Position numbers and translations under genes: made by a program. Below, piece by piece: positions 25,068-33,560 of a stretch of 48,446 nucleotides of DNA. This stretch comes from Croceibacterium_A sp964439725. GTDB lineage: Bacteria > Pseudomonadota > Alphaproteobacteria > Sphingomonadales > Sphingomonadaceae. The stretch covers positions 1 through 48,446 of the forward strand of contig CAYTPY010000005.1 of assembly GCA_964439725.1 (NCBI GenBank). Reading direction: 5' to 3'. Under the pieces are notes generated by a model, which worked only from the letters and a program-made list of their open reading frames with translations, was not told the origin of the DNA and did no database searches. Each line of letters begins with the position of its first letter. Position 1 is the stretch's first letter.

Positions 25068-25154
25068 GTCCCAAGATTCGCAGGAATACGGCAACGCGGC
25101 AAGCTTGGGCGCGGGCGCCGGTGTGGACAGCCCGCTGCCGAACCCCGCCGCCTG

Positions 25155-25916
25155 CTATCGGATTAAGTACCCGGCCACCCGCCAACTCGCACCTTCTCGG
25201 ACCAAGATCGCCGTTTCCACCACCTCGCGTTCCGCGAAGCGAGTTTGGAACTCGATGAGCTGGTATTCACCGGCGGGCGCGCCCGGCAAAGCGTTGGTTG
25301 GCGTTGCGCTGCGCAGGACTCGGGCCACGACGGCCCCCAACGGCTCACGAACGGGAGTGACGGCAGCAGCAAATTGCTCCGCGGACGCCTGCGACTTGAA
25401 TATGGCTGCGGCCGTCTGCCAGCTTTCGTTCCAGTTTTTCGCGTCAACGAGAGCGACCCATTCCTGAGCGGCGCTTACCGCGGCCGCCTGAGTTGGTGCG
25501 GATTGCGCACCTGCGCTCGATTCTGGTCGGGCGGTGCCCGGGTTGCTTCCCTGCGCTAGGACCGTGAGTACGGCGGCGGCGATAACAAGCGACATGATGA
25601 ACATTCCTCCGGTAAGCCAGGCGAGGCGATGAGCCGCGCCCTGCCGCTTCTTGCCCATGCCTGCGGACGCTCCGGACACCCCCAAAGTGCTGTCCCCTAA
25701 AGAATTGGGGGCACCCCGCTCCACCTCGCCGAGGAGCCGTGCCGCCTCACGGCTGCTGGATACGCCGAGCTTGCGGCGGGCGTCGCGGAGGCGCTCGTTG
25801 ATGGTGTGAACCGATAGGCCCAGTTCGTTGGCGATCGACTTGGCATCGTGGCCGCCGAGCAGGAGCCGCAATGTCTCCTTCTCGCGTTCGCTGAGCGCCG
25901 ATAGCCCCGCATTCAT
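25155..25916 (-). CDS. LuxR-type HTH protein with one membrane span and DUF4019 domain
   Basis: A 253-residue putative transmembrane regulator. Residues about 5-65 are a LuxR/GerE helix-turn-helix (ALSEREKETLRLLLGGHDAK, then IANELGLSVHTINERLRDAR). A linker follows, then one membrane span (about 103-122, LAWLTGGMFIMSLVIAAAVL). The C-terminal 110 residues match my recollection of DUF4019 (SAAQEWVALVDAKNWNESWQTAA and later YQLIEFQTRF). With the HTH at the N-terminus, the C-terminal domain is predicted to be periplasmic, suggesting envelope sensing; ligand and targets are unknown. It sits between the SPOR-protein gene and nagZ, which are usually adjacent. Confidence 0.88.
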   Translation of the reverse strand: MNAGLSALSEREKETLRLLLGGHDAKSIANELGLSVHTINERLRDARRKLGVSSSREAARLLGEVERGAPNSLGDSTLGVSGASAGMGKKRQGAAHRLAWLTGGMFIMSLVIAAAVLTVLAQGSNPGTARPESSAGAQSAPTQAAAVSAAQEWVALVDAKNWNESWQTAAAIFKSQASAEQFAAAVTPVREPLGAVVARVLRSATPTNALPGAPAGEYQLIEFQTRFAEREVVETAILVREGASWRVAGYLIR

Positions 25917-25985
25917 CTTGCGTAGTCCCTCCCGGCGAGGGCTATGCCACCCTAGCCGGCGCTTTTCACGCGGAAACGGGAGCGG

Positions 25986-26690
25986 CTAGCGCTTGACCTG
26001 GCAGTCGCCGCCCTCGGACTTGATCGTCCGGCAGAGAGTCTCTGCTTCGGCGACCGAGCCGGCGAGAGCCTGGAGACGGTAAATCGTGCCGCTGTCGACG
26101 GTGCCCTGGACGATGCGGCGGTTGCGGCCTTGTAGCGCCTCGATGCGGCCGGCCAGCGTCGACCAGCCGGCCTCGGCCTGTTCTCGGGTGGAGTAGGCGC
26201 CGACCTGGACGCCGATGGCACCGGCATTGGTGTCTGGCTCGCCGGTTTCGGCCTGTTCGCGATCGATGCTCGGGGCCGGCGCGGAGACGCTGCCGGCGAT
26301 TCGGCCTTCCACTCTGTTGCCTTCGGCCACTTCGAAGCTGGTTTCGCCGGTGCCCGCAACCTCGCGGCCGCCGGGATTATCAGGGCGGACCTTGTAGGGC
26401 TCGTCAGGGGCTTCGATCGTGCTGCCGTCGGCGACCAGGTCTCCCCGGCCGCGATCGCTGGTGAACCACAGCACTGCGCCGATGATCAGGATCAGCGCCA
26501 ACACGCTGACCGCACCGAAAGCGACGATCCGGCCGGTATCGACCGCCGGCTCCTCATAGTCGTCGTCGGACTCGAGCCACGGCAGACGTTCTTCCTCGTC
26601 GGCGAGCGTCAGCTGCTCTTCCGCGTCGATCGTATCGTCATCCGCCAGATCACCCGGCTCTGTGCCGTGCCCCGTCACCGGCTTAGCCAT
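25986..26690 (-). CDS. SPOR domain-containing membrane protein
   Basis: Bitopic protein of 234 residues: a very acidic cytoplasmic N-terminus (TIDAEEQLTLADEEERLPW), one membrane span (about 52-72), a periplasmic linker and a C-terminal SPOR domain (GVQVGAYSTREQAEAGWSTL, ending GGDCQVKR). SPOR domains bind denuded septal glycan, so a role in division or septal wall remodelling is likely. It starts one base after the argS stop (TAA-C-ATG), as in the conserved alphaproteobacterial order. Confidence 0.92.
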   Translation of the reverse strand: MAKPVTGHGTEPGDLADDDTIDAEEQLTLADEEERLPWLESDDDYEEPAVDTGRIVAFGAVSVLALILIIGAVLWFTSDRGRGDLVADGSTIEAPDEPYKVRPDNPGGREVAGTGETSFEVAEGNRVEGRIAGSVSAPAPSIDREQAETGEPDTNAGAIGVQVGAYSTREQAEAGWSTLAGRIEALQGRNRRIVQGTVDSGTIYRLQALAGSVAEAETLCRTIKSEGGDCQVKR

Positions 26691-26691
26691 G

Positions 26692-28437
26692 TTAAAGCTC
26701 CTCGACGGCCTCCACCCCCAGTATGGCCAGGCCGTTGCGGATTACCTGCCCGATCTGCGCGGCGAGGAAAAGTCTCGCGGCGGTGAGCTCGGCGTCATGT
26801 GCCAGGATGATGCGCTTTTCGGGATCGTCGTTGCCCATGTTCCAGAAGGCATGGAAGCTGGCGGCGAGCTCGTAGAGGTAGAATGCGATGCGGTGCGGCT
26901 CGCGCGCCTTGGCGGCCGCTTCGACTTCGCGCGGGAACTGCGCGGCGATTTTGACCAGCTCGAGCTCGTCCGGACCGAGCAAATGAAGCGCTTGATTTGA
27001 GGGCTGAACACCCTGCTCGAGTGCTTTGCGCAGTGTCGAACGGATGCGAGCGTGCGCATACTGGACGTAGAAGACCGGATTGTCCTTCGACGCTTCGACG
27101 ACTTTGGCAAAATCGAAGTCCATCTGGGCTTCGGGCTTGCGGGTCAGCATGGTGAAACGGACGACGTCCTTGCCCACTTCGCGCACCACGTCGGCGAGCG
27201 TGACGAACGTGCCGGCGCGCTTGGACATCTTCACCGGTTCGCCGCCGCGGAGGAGCTGGACCATCTGCACCAGCTTGACGTCGAACGGGATCGAGCGGCC
27301 CTGCCCTTCGCTGAGCGCCGCGACCGCCGCCTTGATGCGCTTGACCGTGCCGGCGTGATCGGCGCCCCAGATGTCGATCAGCTCGTCGGCGTTTTCCGCC
27401 TTCTGCATGTGGTAGGCGAGATCGGCGCCGAAGTAGGTCCAGTTCCCGTCGCTCTTGCGCAAAGGCCGGTCCTGGTCGTCGCCGTAGCGAGTGGCGCGGA
27501 AGAGCGGCAGCTCGACCGGCTCCCAGTCCTCGGGCGTCTTGCCCTTGGGCGCTTCGAGGATGCCGTCGTAGACCAGGCCCTGCTCGCGCAGCCAGGCTTC
27601 GGCCGCCTCGGGCTTGCCGGCGCCCTGCAGCTCCGCCTCCGACGAGAACACGTCGTGGTGGATGCCGAGGAGTGCGAGATCCTCGCGGATCATCTCCATC
27701 ATCGCCGCGACCGTGCGGTGGCGGAACAGGTCGAGCCACTCGCTCTCCGGCGCGGTGACGTAAGCCGGGCCGAACTCCTGCGCCAGCCGCTGGCCGACGG
27801 GCACGAGGTAGTCGCCGGGATAGAGGCCCTGCGGGATCTCGCCGATGTCCTCGCCGAGCGCCTCGCGGTAACGCAAGTGCGCGGAGCGCGCGAGCGTCTG
27901 CACCTGCGCGCCGGCGTCGTTGATGTAGTATTCGCGCAGCACCGTGTGGCCAGCGAACTCGAGCAGAGCGGCCAGCGCATCGCCGACGACGGCGCCGCGG
28001 CAGTGCCCCATGTGCATCGGGCCGGTCGGGTTGGCCGAGACGTACTCGATGTTGACCGTGCGCCCCGAGCCGATCGCCGAGCGGCCGTAGTCGGCGGCCA
28101 GCGCGGCAATCGCCTGAAGCTCTGCCACCCAGACATCCGGAGCGAGACGCAAGTTGATGAAGCCCGGCCCGGCGATTTCCGCGCTGGTCACCGCGGCGTC
28201 ACTGGACAGCTTCTCGACGATCCGCTCGGCCAGAGCGCGCGGGTTGGTCTTGGCTTCCTTGGCCAGGACCATAGCCGCATTGGTGGCAAGGTCGCCGTGC
28301 GAGGCATCGCGCGGCGGCTCGACGCTGACCGCGTGGCGGGCGGCCTGCGGAGGCAGCACCGCTTCCTTCTCCAAAGCGGCGAGCGCGGCATCGATCTTGG
28401 CCGCGAACGCGGCGTACAGAGTCCGGGAGGTGTCCAT
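26692..28437 (-). CDS. argS: Arginyl-tRNA synthetase
   Basis: Class I synthetase (581 residues) that charges tRNA-Arg. The N-terminal additional domain (about 1-110) is followed by the catalytic domain with the HIGH-like HMGH in SANPTGPMHMGHCRGA (134-148). The KMSKR signature is in EPVKMSKRAGTFVTL, and the anticodon-binding helical domain ends the protein. Intact and of usual length. The gene follows a small lipoprotein gene by 45 bases and leads into the SPOR gene. Confidence 0.97.
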   Translation of the reverse strand: MDTSRTLYAAFAAKIDAALAALEKEAVLPPQAARHAVSVEPPRDASHGDLATNAAMVLAKEAKTNPRALAERIVEKLSSDAAVTSAEIAGPGFINLRLAPDVWVAELQAIAALAADYGRSAIGSGRTVNIEYVSANPTGPMHMGHCRGAVVGDALAALLEFAGHTVLREYYINDAGAQVQTLARSAHLRYREALGEDIGEIPQGLYPGDYLVPVGQRLAQEFGPAYVTAPESEWLDLFRHRTVAAMMEMIREDLALLGIHHDVFSSEAELQGAGKPEAAEAWLREQGLVYDGILEAPKGKTPEDWEPVELPLFRATRYGDDQDRPLRKSDGNWTYFGADLAYHMQKAENADELIDIWGADHAGTVKRIKAAVAALSEGQGRSIPFDVKLVQMVQLLRGGEPVKMSKRAGTFVTLADVVREVGKDVVRFTMLTRKPEAQMDFDFAKVVEASKDNPVFYVQYAHARIRSTLRKALEQGVQPSNQALHLLGPDELELVKIAAQFPREVEAAAKAREPHRIAFYLYELAASFHAFWNMGNDDPEKRIILAHDAELTAARLFLAAQIGQVIRNGLAILGVEAVEEL

Positions 28438-28482
28438 GGGCCGCGCCGTTAGCGTGTTTGCCCGGCGCGGGAAAGGACGGCT

Positions 28483-29133
28483 CTAACGCGTGGCGTTGTA
28501 GGCGAGCTGGTCTTCGGTGAGCTGGAAACCGATCAGCAGCTCGAAGCTGGCGCGGGCGAGAGCGGTGCGAACTTCCGGCTCGTTGAGCGGATCGATCGCG
28601 GCATCGGCTTCACCGGCGCGGCGGCGGCGGGTGATGCGCTCGCGAATGTCGGCGGGAAGCGTCGCGGCGGCGCGATCGACGACGGCACCGGCCGTGCCGC
28701 TGCCGTGCGACCGGGTCTGGCCATCGGCGAAGTTGATCGTCACGGCGCCGACACGCTTGGCGATGACGGCGTTGCCGCCGCGCACGACGGTCGAATAGTA
28801 AGGAATGGTGACGGTGCGCTGTCCCTGCGCGTTGCGGCGGTGAGCGATCACGTCGAAGGTCGCGGTCGAGTAGACTTCGCTGCCGCTGTCGTCGCACTGG
28901 CTGCGCACGTTGGTGATCGCCGCGGTAACGTCGATCGCATCGGCCGTGCGGGCGTCGGCGGGATCGAACAACGTGACGTTGCCGGTGAAGTCGGGAACCC
29001 CGACGGCCGGGCAGACGCTGCGCAGCGCGGTGATGCCCACGCCTTGTTCGACGACGATGTCGCCGGCGCGCTGACAGCCCGCAAGCGCGGCGGCGGCGAC
29101 AGTGGCGGCAAGCAGCGCGTTGCGGAACGTCAT
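28483..29133 (-). CDS. Predicted lipoprotein of unknown function
   Basis: Not assigned to a named family. 216 residues from the ATG at 29133, giving a lipoprotein signal MTFRNALLAATVAAAALAGC with a lipobox ending in Cys20. An upstream in-frame start would bury this signal. The mature part is beta-rich with a VCPAVGVPDFTGNVTLF segment and a central region (YSTATFDVIAHRRNAQGQR) suggesting an immunoglobulin-like or adhesin-like fold; a basic stretch (ERITRRRRAGEAD) sits near the C-terminus. It is upstream of argS on the same strand and divergent from ispH. Confidence 0.82.
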   Translation of the reverse strand: MTFRNALLAATVAAAALAGCQRAGDIVVEQGVGITALRSVCPAVGVPDFTGNVTLFDPADARTADAIDVTAAITNVRSQCDDSGSEVYSTATFDVIAHRRNAQGQRTVTIPYYSTVVRGGNAVIAKRVGAVTINFADGQTRSHGSGTAGAVVDRAAATLPADIRERITRRRRAGEADAAIDPLNEPEVRTALARASFELLIGFQLTEDQLAYNATR

Positions 29134-29272
29134 CCCAAATCCTCGTCCAATTTCAGCCGCAGCCCTTAGGGCCTGTGCTTCCGACCGGCAATGGTCTGGA
29201 TAGTGCGGGGGTCTGGATTGCGCAGGCGCTCCACCCTTCCACTGCCGGACCACACCCGCTAGAGGCGTGAGC

Positions 29273-30247
29273 ATGAACGCCCCCTTTCAGCAGCCGCCCG
29301 CAGTCGAGGCCAAGCCGCCGCTGACGGTGCTGATCGCCGCGCCGAGAGGTTTTTGTGCCGGCGTCGACCGGGCGATCGAGATCGTCGAACGCGCGCTCGA
29401 TCGCTATGGGGCGCCGGTCTATGTGCGCCACGAGATCGTGCACAATCGCTACGTGGTCGAAAGCCTGAAGGCCAAGGGCGCGATATTCGTCGAGGAACTG
29501 GACGAAGTTCCCGACAATGTGCCGGTGGTATTCAGTGCCCACGGCGTCCCCAAGTCGGTGCCGGCCGAAGCCGAGCGGCGCGAGCTAAACTATCTCGACG
29601 CCACTTGCCCGCTGGTCAGCAAGGTCCACCGCCAGGCCGAGCGGCAGGTCGAGGCGGGGCGCCATATCATCTTCGTCGGTCATCGCGGGCACCCGGAAGC
29701 GGTCGGCACGTATGGGCAAGTGCCCGAAGGCCAGATGACGGTGATCGAGACTGTCAGCGAGATCGAAAGCCTCGAGTTCCCGGCAGACATGCCGCTGGCG
29801 TTCCTGACGCAGACCACGCTGTCGGTGGACGACACGGCCGAAATCATTGCCGCGCTGAAGGCTCGCTTTCCCGGGATCGTCGGCCCGAAAGCCGACGACA
29901 TCTGCTATGCCACCTCAAACCGCCAGGCAGCGGCGAAACAAGTGGCGGCGGGCAGCGATCTCGTCCTGGTCATCGGCGCGCCCAATTCGTCGAACTCGGT
30001 TCGCCTGGTCGAAGTGGCGAAGCGGATGGGCAAGGATGCGCGGCTGATCCAGCGGGCATCGGACATCGATCCGCTGTGGCTGGAGGGTATCGAGACGCTG
30101 GGCCTGACAGCCGGCGCGTCGGCTCCCGAAGTGCTGGTGCGTGCAGTGATCGCCCGGCTGGGCGAATGGCGCCGGGTCGATGAGCAGCCGATTGTCGCGG
30201 CGGAAGAGAAGATGGTGTTCAAGCTGCCGCGGCAGCTCGCCTCGTAA
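29273..30247 (+). CDS. ispH: 4-hydroxy-3-methylbut-2-enyl diphosphate reductase
   Basis: Last enzyme of the MEP isoprenoid pathway (324 residues), a 4Fe-4S protein that makes IPP and DMAPP. The three cluster cysteines are C28 (RGFCAGVDRA), C112 (DATCPLVSKVH) and C211 (DDICYATSNRQ). Substrate histidines are in HEIVHN and FSAHGVP, and SNS is in GAPNSSNSVRL. I chose the ATG at 29273, with AGAGG 7 bases upstream; the GTG at 29267 is too close to that site. First gene of ispH-thrB-rnhA. Confidence 0.97.
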   Translation: MNAPFQQPPAVEAKPPLTVLIAAPRGFCAGVDRAIEIVERALDRYGAPVYVRHEIVHNRYVVESLKAKGAIFVEELDEVPDNVPVVFSAHGVPKSVPAEAERRELNYLDATCPLVSKVHRQAERQVEAGRHIIFVGHRGHPEAVGTYGQVPEGQMTVIETVSEIESLEFPADMPLAFLTQTTLSVDDTAEIIAALKARFPGIVGPKADDICYATSNRQAAAKQVAAGSDLVLVIGAPNSSNSVRLVEVAKRMGKDARLIQRASDIDPLWLEGIETLGLTAGASAPEVLVRAVIARLGEWRRVDEQPIVAAEEKMVFKLPRQLAS

Positions 30248-30254
30248 TCCGCGC

Positions 30255-31238
30255 ATGGCCGTTTACACCGCGCTTTCCGCTGCCGACCTGGCCGCGCTCA
30301 TCGCCGAATACGACGTCGGCGAGCTCACTTCGGCCAAGGGCATTGCCGAAGGGGTGTCCAATTCCAACTGGCTGATCGAGACGACCCTCGGCCGCTATAT
30401 CCTGACGATGTACGAAGCGCGGGTCGACGCGGCCGACCTGCCGTTCTTCCTGGGATTGCTGGACCATCTTTCGGAGCGGGGCAGCCCGGTGCCGCGGACC
30501 ATTCATGATCGCACCGGCGCCGCGTTCCGCAAGGTCCAGGGCAAGGCGGTCGCGCTGATCGAGTTCCTGCCGGGCGTGTCGGTCGATACGCCCACCGCGG
30601 CGCAGGCGCGGGCGGTGGGCCAGGCGCTGGCCGGAATACACCTCGACGCCGCCGATTTCCCGGGCGAGCGGGCCAACACGATGGCGTTGCCGCAGTGGCG
30701 CGCGCTGTTCGCCGATTGCGGCGAGGACGGCCTGCGCGCGATCGATCCGGAGCTTCCCGCGCTGGTCGCGTCCGAGCTGGCGCACTTGTCCGAGCACTGG
30801 CCGGCGGACCTGCCCCGCTCGGTGATCCACGCCGACCTGTTCCCCGACAACGTGCTGCTGCTGGACGACAAAGTCTGCGGGCTGATCGACTTCTATTTCG
30901 CCTGCACCGACCTGACCGCCTACGACCTCGCGGTAACGCATGCCGCCTGGAGCTTCGGCCGCGACGGGCGCTTCGATCCGGACATCGGGGCGGCGCTGCT
31001 GAGCGGATACCGGTCGCGGCGGGAACTGAGCGAAGCCGAGTGGGACGCGCTTCCGCTGCTGGCCCGCGGCGCTTCGATTCGCTTCCTGGCGACTCGCGCC
31101 TATGATTGGCTCCACACCCCGGCCGATGCGATGGTGACCCGAAAGGACCCGATGGATTTTGCCCGCCGTCTTTCGTTCTACGCGGCTAACGGCGCGCAAG
31201 CCTTCACCCGGCCGCAAAACGGCGGACCGGCCCGATGA
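30255..31238 (+). CDS. thrB: Homoserine kinase (type II, APH-like)
   Basis: Phosphorylates homoserine in threonine synthesis. 327 residues of the aminoglycoside-phosphotransferase-like ThrB type found in Alphaproteobacteria, not the GHMP type. Visible: GIAEGVSNSNWLIET (ATP-grasping loop), VIHADLFPDNVLLLDD (Brenner-type catalytic loop) and GLIDFYFACTDLTAYD (metal-binding Asp). It begins 7 bases after the ispH stop, and its end overlaps rnhA as ATGA. Confidence 0.95.
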   Translation: MAVYTALSAADLAALIAEYDVGELTSAKGIAEGVSNSNWLIETTLGRYILTMYEARVDAADLPFFLGLLDHLSERGSPVPRTIHDRTGAAFRKVQGKAVALIEFLPGVSVDTPTAAQARAVGQALAGIHLDAADFPGERANTMALPQWRALFADCGEDGLRAIDPELPALVASELAHLSEHWPADLPRSVIHADLFPDNVLLLDDKVCGLIDFYFACTDLTAYDLAVTHAAWSFGRDGRFDPDIGAALLSGYRSRRELSEAEWDALPLLARGASIRFLATRAYDWLHTPADAMVTRKDPMDFARRLSFYAANGAQAFTRPQNGGPAR

Positions 31239-31672
31239 AGCAAGTCGACATCTTCACCGACGGCGCGTGCAAGGGCAATCCGGGCCCGGGCGGCTGGGCC
31301 GCGCTGCTGCGGATGGGGCGGCACGAAAAGGAACTGAGCGGCGGCGAGCCGCACACCACCAACAACCGGATGGAGATGACAGCGGTGATCCGGGGGCTCA
31401 AGGCGCTGATCGAGCCGTGCGAGGTCACCATCCATTCCGACAGCCGCTATGTGATCGACGGCATGACCAAGTGGATCCACGGCTGGCAGAAGAAGGGCTG
31501 GGTCAACGCCAGCAAGAAGCCGGTGCGCAACGAGGACCTGTGGCACGAGCTGATCGCCGCCGCCGCGCCGCACAAGATCACCTGGGAATGGGTGAAGGGG
31601 CACGCCGGTCATCCGGAAAACGAGCGAGTGGACCGGCTCGCCTGCGCGGAGGCGGAAGCGGCGCGGGTTTGA
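31235..31672 (+). CDS. rnhA: Ribonuclease HI
   Basis: Degrades the RNA strand of RNA:DNA hybrids, 145 residues. The four catalytic acids are Asp9 (FTDGACKGNPGPGG), Glu47 (NNRMEMTAV), Asp69 (HSDSRYVIDG) and Asp133 (ENERVDRLA). The basic handle region (WQKKGWVNASKKPVRN) and the KGHAGHPEN loop are present. Complete and canonical. It overlaps the thrB end by 4 bases. Confidence 0.97.
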   Translation: MKQVDIFTDGACKGNPGPGGWAALLRMGRHEKELSGGEPHTTNNRMEMTAVIRGLKALIEPCEVTIHSDSRYVIDGMTKWIHGWQKKGWVNASKKPVRNEDLWHELIAAAAPHKITWEWVKGHAGHPENERVDRLACAEAEAARV

Positions 31673-31683
31673 GGAGCACGGGC

Positions 31684-32205
31684 TTGGCGGAACTGTCTCG
31701 TGTTCTACATGGCCGAGCGGGCCCGGGGTTCAGAGCGATTGTCGCCGTAGCTGGGCTGTTCGCAGTGATCGCGGCCGCCCCGCCGCAAGCGATTTCGCCA
31801 CCGCCCGGTTCGCCTGAACGCACGGCCGTCCTCGACGCCCTGCGTCCCGCCGGCGAGGCAGAGCACGGGCTCAAGGTGCGTTTCCTCGTCCATTCCCTGC
31901 GGATCGTTCAGGGGCCGGACGCGCTGTTCGCGTACGCCTCGGTCGAGCCGGCCAATGGGGAGTTCGATCGAGGGGATTACATCCTCCAGAAGCGTGGCCA
32001 TTGGCGGGTGATCTGGAGCGTCGTCGGAGGCGGTTCGAGCACCTGCCGCGATCTGTCAGCTTACTACCTTGGTGCGATCCGGCATCTAACGAAGCATGGG
32101 CTAGAACCTGACACTCTGGCCCCCGCCTTGTCGCGCGAGCACCGCCGGCTTTCCGCCTGCGACCTCGATGAGAACGAGCCCGGGGATATGGGGCCGGCCA
32201 TTTAG
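31684..32205 (+). CDS. Small secreted protein of unknown function
   Basis: Not recognised. I chose a TTG start at 31684 because GAGGAG (31673-31678) gives a good ribosome-binding site overlapping the rnhA stop, and because no in-frame ATG precedes the hydrophobic stretch (AIVAVAGLFAVIAAAPPQA), a likely signal peptide. This gives 173 residues. The mature part has YASVEPANGEFDRGDYILQKRGHW followed by GGGSSTCRDLSAYY; two cysteines (near STCRD and SACDLD) could form a disulfide. Probably the last gene of the ispH operon. Confidence 0.65.
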   Translation: MAELSRVLHGRAGPGFRAIVAVAGLFAVIAAAPPQAISPPPGSPERTAVLDALRPAGEAEHGLKVRFLVHSLRIVQGPDALFAYASVEPANGEFDRGDYILQKRGHWRVIWSVVGGGSSTCRDLSAYYLGAIRHLTKHGLEPDTLAPALSREHRRLSACDLDENEPGDMGPAI

Positions 32206-32244
32206 CGACAGGTTCTAGCGCACACCAACGAGGTGAACGGAGGA

Positions 32245-33303
32245 TCAGCGACGGGTCTCTCTGTTGTTTCTCGAGTTCTCGGGCAGACCCTCGCAGGGAA
32301 CCCGCTCGTTGAAGCTCGCAATGTAGTTAGCCACGGGCTCAAGGTCCATTTCGGCCCGATACACATCGACATTCGCCTCGTCCTCAAGCGGCTGGGGGCG
32401 ACGGACGCCATCGGTGCAGAGCACCTGCGTCGCGTAGCGCTGCTTCCCTGCAAGCTTGAGCATCACCCGGTCGTACAGATAGGCGTAGTTCTGCTTTGAG
32501 ACTTCATCCTGTTCAACCAGAGGCTCCATCAGTCGCAAGGCTTGAAGCTGAAATAAGGGATCATGATCGGCGTGCTGGACGAGAAGCCACGCCTTACTAG
32601 ATGCTTCGGCTCCTACCTCGGAGATTTTCGGCCAGCCTCTTTCGGCAATGACCGCTTTGAGCCACTTCGTGTTAGCCTCGTCTCGCCTGCTCATGGCTGC
32701 GCTGAGTCGATATTGAAAGATCGACCGCGCAATCGGACCGAGCTGAGGTGAATCTGGCTCCATGCCTAAGCCCCAGGTAAAGGCCATGCGCGCCATCTGC
32801 TCGCCGACCGTACGCGTCTCGAGTTGGCGCCTCAGGAGAGGCCCAGTCTCCCGGCTTGCATGCGGAGCCGACGCCTGTTCGGCGATGCGGAGAGCGGCAA
32901 GGAACGTGTCAGCGACCGGGCGTGCTTCAGCAAGACCTTCCTCAAACGTTGCAAACGATGACCGGTCCTGAACAAACGGCTGCCGGAAATAGAGGCAGTC
33001 ACTGGCACCGACCGGCAAACGGCTAACGTCCACCTCAGGAAAGCCCGCCGCAGCGAGATCGCCCCGCAGCCTTTCCTGCGCAGAAGCAAAGCACGCGTTC
33101 GCCCATTCGTTGATCGCGCGATAAGCTTCCGTCTGCTGCGGCGTGGCGTCTTCGAACACGCCTCGCATCCAAGCGTAGTCGCCCGGATCGAAGATGCCCG
33201 CTTCCGTGACGTAGGGCTGAAGCGCGTCGGGCACAGGTGGCGGATTGGTGGCGCCGCAGAGCAGCGGCACGGCTATAGCGAGCCGAAGCATACGCAGCAT
33301 CAT
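32245..33303 (-). CDS. Secreted DUF6624-like protein
   Basis: 352 residues with an N-terminal signal sequence (MMLRMLRLAIAVPLLCGATNP). The C-terminal half has the pattern I associate with DUF6624: GWPKISEVGAEASSKAWLLV, QHADHDPLFQLQALRLMEPL, a YAYLYDRV motif and KQRYATQV. The family's function is unknown to me. The cysteine in the signal region (LLCG) could be a lipobox. Base composition looks less GC-rich than the flanking operons. Transcribed alone, convergent with the gene ending at 32205. Confidence 0.75.
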   Translation of the reverse strand: MMLRMLRLAIAVPLLCGATNPPPVPDALQPYVTEAGIFDPGDYAWMRGVFEDATPQQTEAYRAINEWANACFASAQERLRGDLAAAGFPEVDVSRLPVGASDCLYFRQPFVQDRSSFATFEEGLAEARPVADTFLAALRIAEQASAPHASRETGPLLRRQLETRTVGEQMARMAFTWGLGMEPDSPQLGPIARSIFQYRLSAAMSRRDEANTKWLKAVIAERGWPKISEVGAEASSKAWLLVQHADHDPLFQLQALRLMEPLVEQDEVSKQNYAYLYDRVMLKLAGKQRYATQVLCTDGVRRPQPLEDEANVDVYRAEMDLEPVANYIASFNERVPCEGLPENSRNNRETRR

Positions 33304-33419
33304 CGTAAGTCCCCCAGCGACAAGAAGGTCATAGTCGCCGACTGAATGGAGGATTAATCGCGGTCGCGGTGGCTGCTCTGGTTCGCAACCCAGAATGACT
33401 GCTCCCCCCTTCGACGATC

Positions 33420-33433
33420 CCGGTATTTACCGG
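33420..33433. repeat. Short perfect palindrome CCGGTA-TT-TACCGG
   Basis: A 14-base dyad with 6-base arms about 120 bases upstream of the DUF6624-like gene start. It could be an operator; no partner regulator is adjacent. Confidence 0.35.
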
Positions 33434-33511
33434 TCCGTATCCGACGACTGACAGACAGTTGGATCAGACAGGTGCGCCTGGGATCTCGCGTTAACTCCTA
33501 GACCGACTGGG

Positions 33512-33529
33512 TCCCCGCGTTCGCGGGGA
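33512..33529. repeat. REP-like GC hairpin
   Basis: TCCCCGCG (33512-33519) and CGCGGGGA (33522-33529) form a perfect inverted repeat around TT, followed by TGACG. The sequence, ending in ggggatgac, resembles the dispersed REP-type palindromes of many proteobacterial genomes. It lies 32 bases downstream of the stop of the D-amino-acid dehydrogenase gene, so it may also act as its terminator. Only one copy was seen in this window. Confidence 0.5.
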
Positions 33530-33560
33530 TGACGATAAAGGGCCATGACTTCGGGCTTCC

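Noticed and set aside
27052..28452. 466-codon open frame opposite argS
   Set aside because: Shadow of argS; composition-biased and lacking domain features.
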